In this document: piece after piece, positions 6,200 through 6,247 of the stretch
Layout of the letters: each line of letters opens with the position of its first letter
Numbering within the stretch: the first letter of the stretch is position 1
DNA from: JAKQIM01 sp029557965
GTDB taxonomy: Bacteria > Chloroflexota > Anaerolineae > Anaerolineales > UBA4823
DNA length: 6,247 bases
Direction of reading: 5' to 3'
NCBI GenBank assembly: GCA_035341015.1
Contig: DAOQUL010000133.1
Span: 1 to 6,247 of the forward strand
Notes under the pieces: model-generated
The model's database searches: none
Seen by the model: the letters and a program-made list of their open reading frames with translations, nothing else
Told to the model about the DNA's origin: nothing
Made by a program: the position numbers and the translations under genes

Positions 6200-6210
6200 T
6201 ACACAGTGTA
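6200..6210. promoter_or_regulatory. Short dyad over the -10 element, possible operator
   Basis: TACACAGTGTA is a perfect 5-bp inverted repeat around one central base. It overlaps the predicted -10 of the exporter promoter and adjoins a GTATAC palindrome (6208-6213). A repressor site at this spot would fit how many ABC exporter operons are controlled, but no regulator gene is in the window and an 11-bp dyad can occur by chance. Confidence 0.2.
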
Positions 6211-6233
6211 TACCTTGAAAGAGGTTTCGTCAA
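6205..6233 (-). promoter_or_regulatory. Candidate sigma70-type promoter of the ABC exporter operon
   Basis: On the minus strand, TTGACG (6233 to 6228, five of six consensus bases) is followed after 17 nt by TACACT (6210 to 6205, four of six). An overlapping TATACA at 15 nt spacing is an alternative -10. Predicted transcription start near 6198 gives a leader of about 40 nt that includes a run of seven G and then the ribosome binding site. Confidence 0.5.
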
Positions 6234-6247
6234 TCTGATTTCGGGTG

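Noticed and set aside
6159..6233. 25-residue N-terminal extension of the ABC ATPase
   Set aside because: It passes through the promoter-like sequence and ribosome binding site, and the family starts normally at the internal Met.
1..6247. Search for CRISPR repeats, tRNA or rRNA genes, insertion sequence ends and riboswitches
   Set aside because: No regularly spaced repeats, RNA-gene signatures or transposase fragments were seen. Coding regions cover nearly all of the window, and the gaps are 47, 39 and 89 bp plus short intra-operon spacers.

Overview
The window reads as chromosomal DNA of a moderately GC-rich bacterium. Gene style (compact operons, AGGAG-type ribosome binding sites, BcrA-type ABC exporters with paired six-helix permeases, an Lgt-family protein of the RIGC type, a Zn-ribbon protein with a PH/GRAM-like tail) reminds me of Chloroflexota (Anaerolineae-like). 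That placement is an impression from protein style, not a measured result. I see no mobile element, CRISPR array, rRNA or tRNA.

Layout. (1) Positions 1-2782, minus strand: a tightly overlapping four-gene operon, read right to left. It encodes an AMP-forming acyl ligase (1196-2782), a stand-alone acyl carrier protein (946-1203), a Zn-ribbon protein with a PH/GRAM-like C-terminus (297-956), and a PlsC-like acyltransferase cut off by the left edge (1-297). All three junctions overlap (8, 11 and 1 nt). (2) Positions 2830-3621, plus strand: one multi-pass membrane protein of the prolipoprotein diacylglyceryl transferase (Lgt) family, divergent from the ligase across 47 bp. (3) Positions 3661-6158, minus strand: a three-gene ABC exporter operon, with the ATPase first, then two paralogous ABC-2 type permeases. 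It converges on the Lgt-like gene, and a strong hairpin (3615-3648) lies between them. A promoter-like region upstream of the ATPase fills 6159-6247.

How the genes may work together. The first operon looks like a self-contained acyl activation and transfer unit. The ligase would adenylate a carboxylic acid and load it on CoA or on the dedicated carrier protein, and the acyltransferase would place the acyl group on a lipid or other acceptor. The Zn-ribbon/PH-like protein is the unexplained member. The ABC operon fits a heterodimeric exporter for a hydrophobic compound or peptide, but the substrate cannot be read from sequence. The Lgt-like gene shares lipid chemistry as a theme with the first operon but is transcribed alone, and it lacks two residues considered important in the E. 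coli enzyme. The most novel-looking content is the ligase/ACP/Zn-ribbon/acyltransferase cassette and the non-canonical Lgt homologue.
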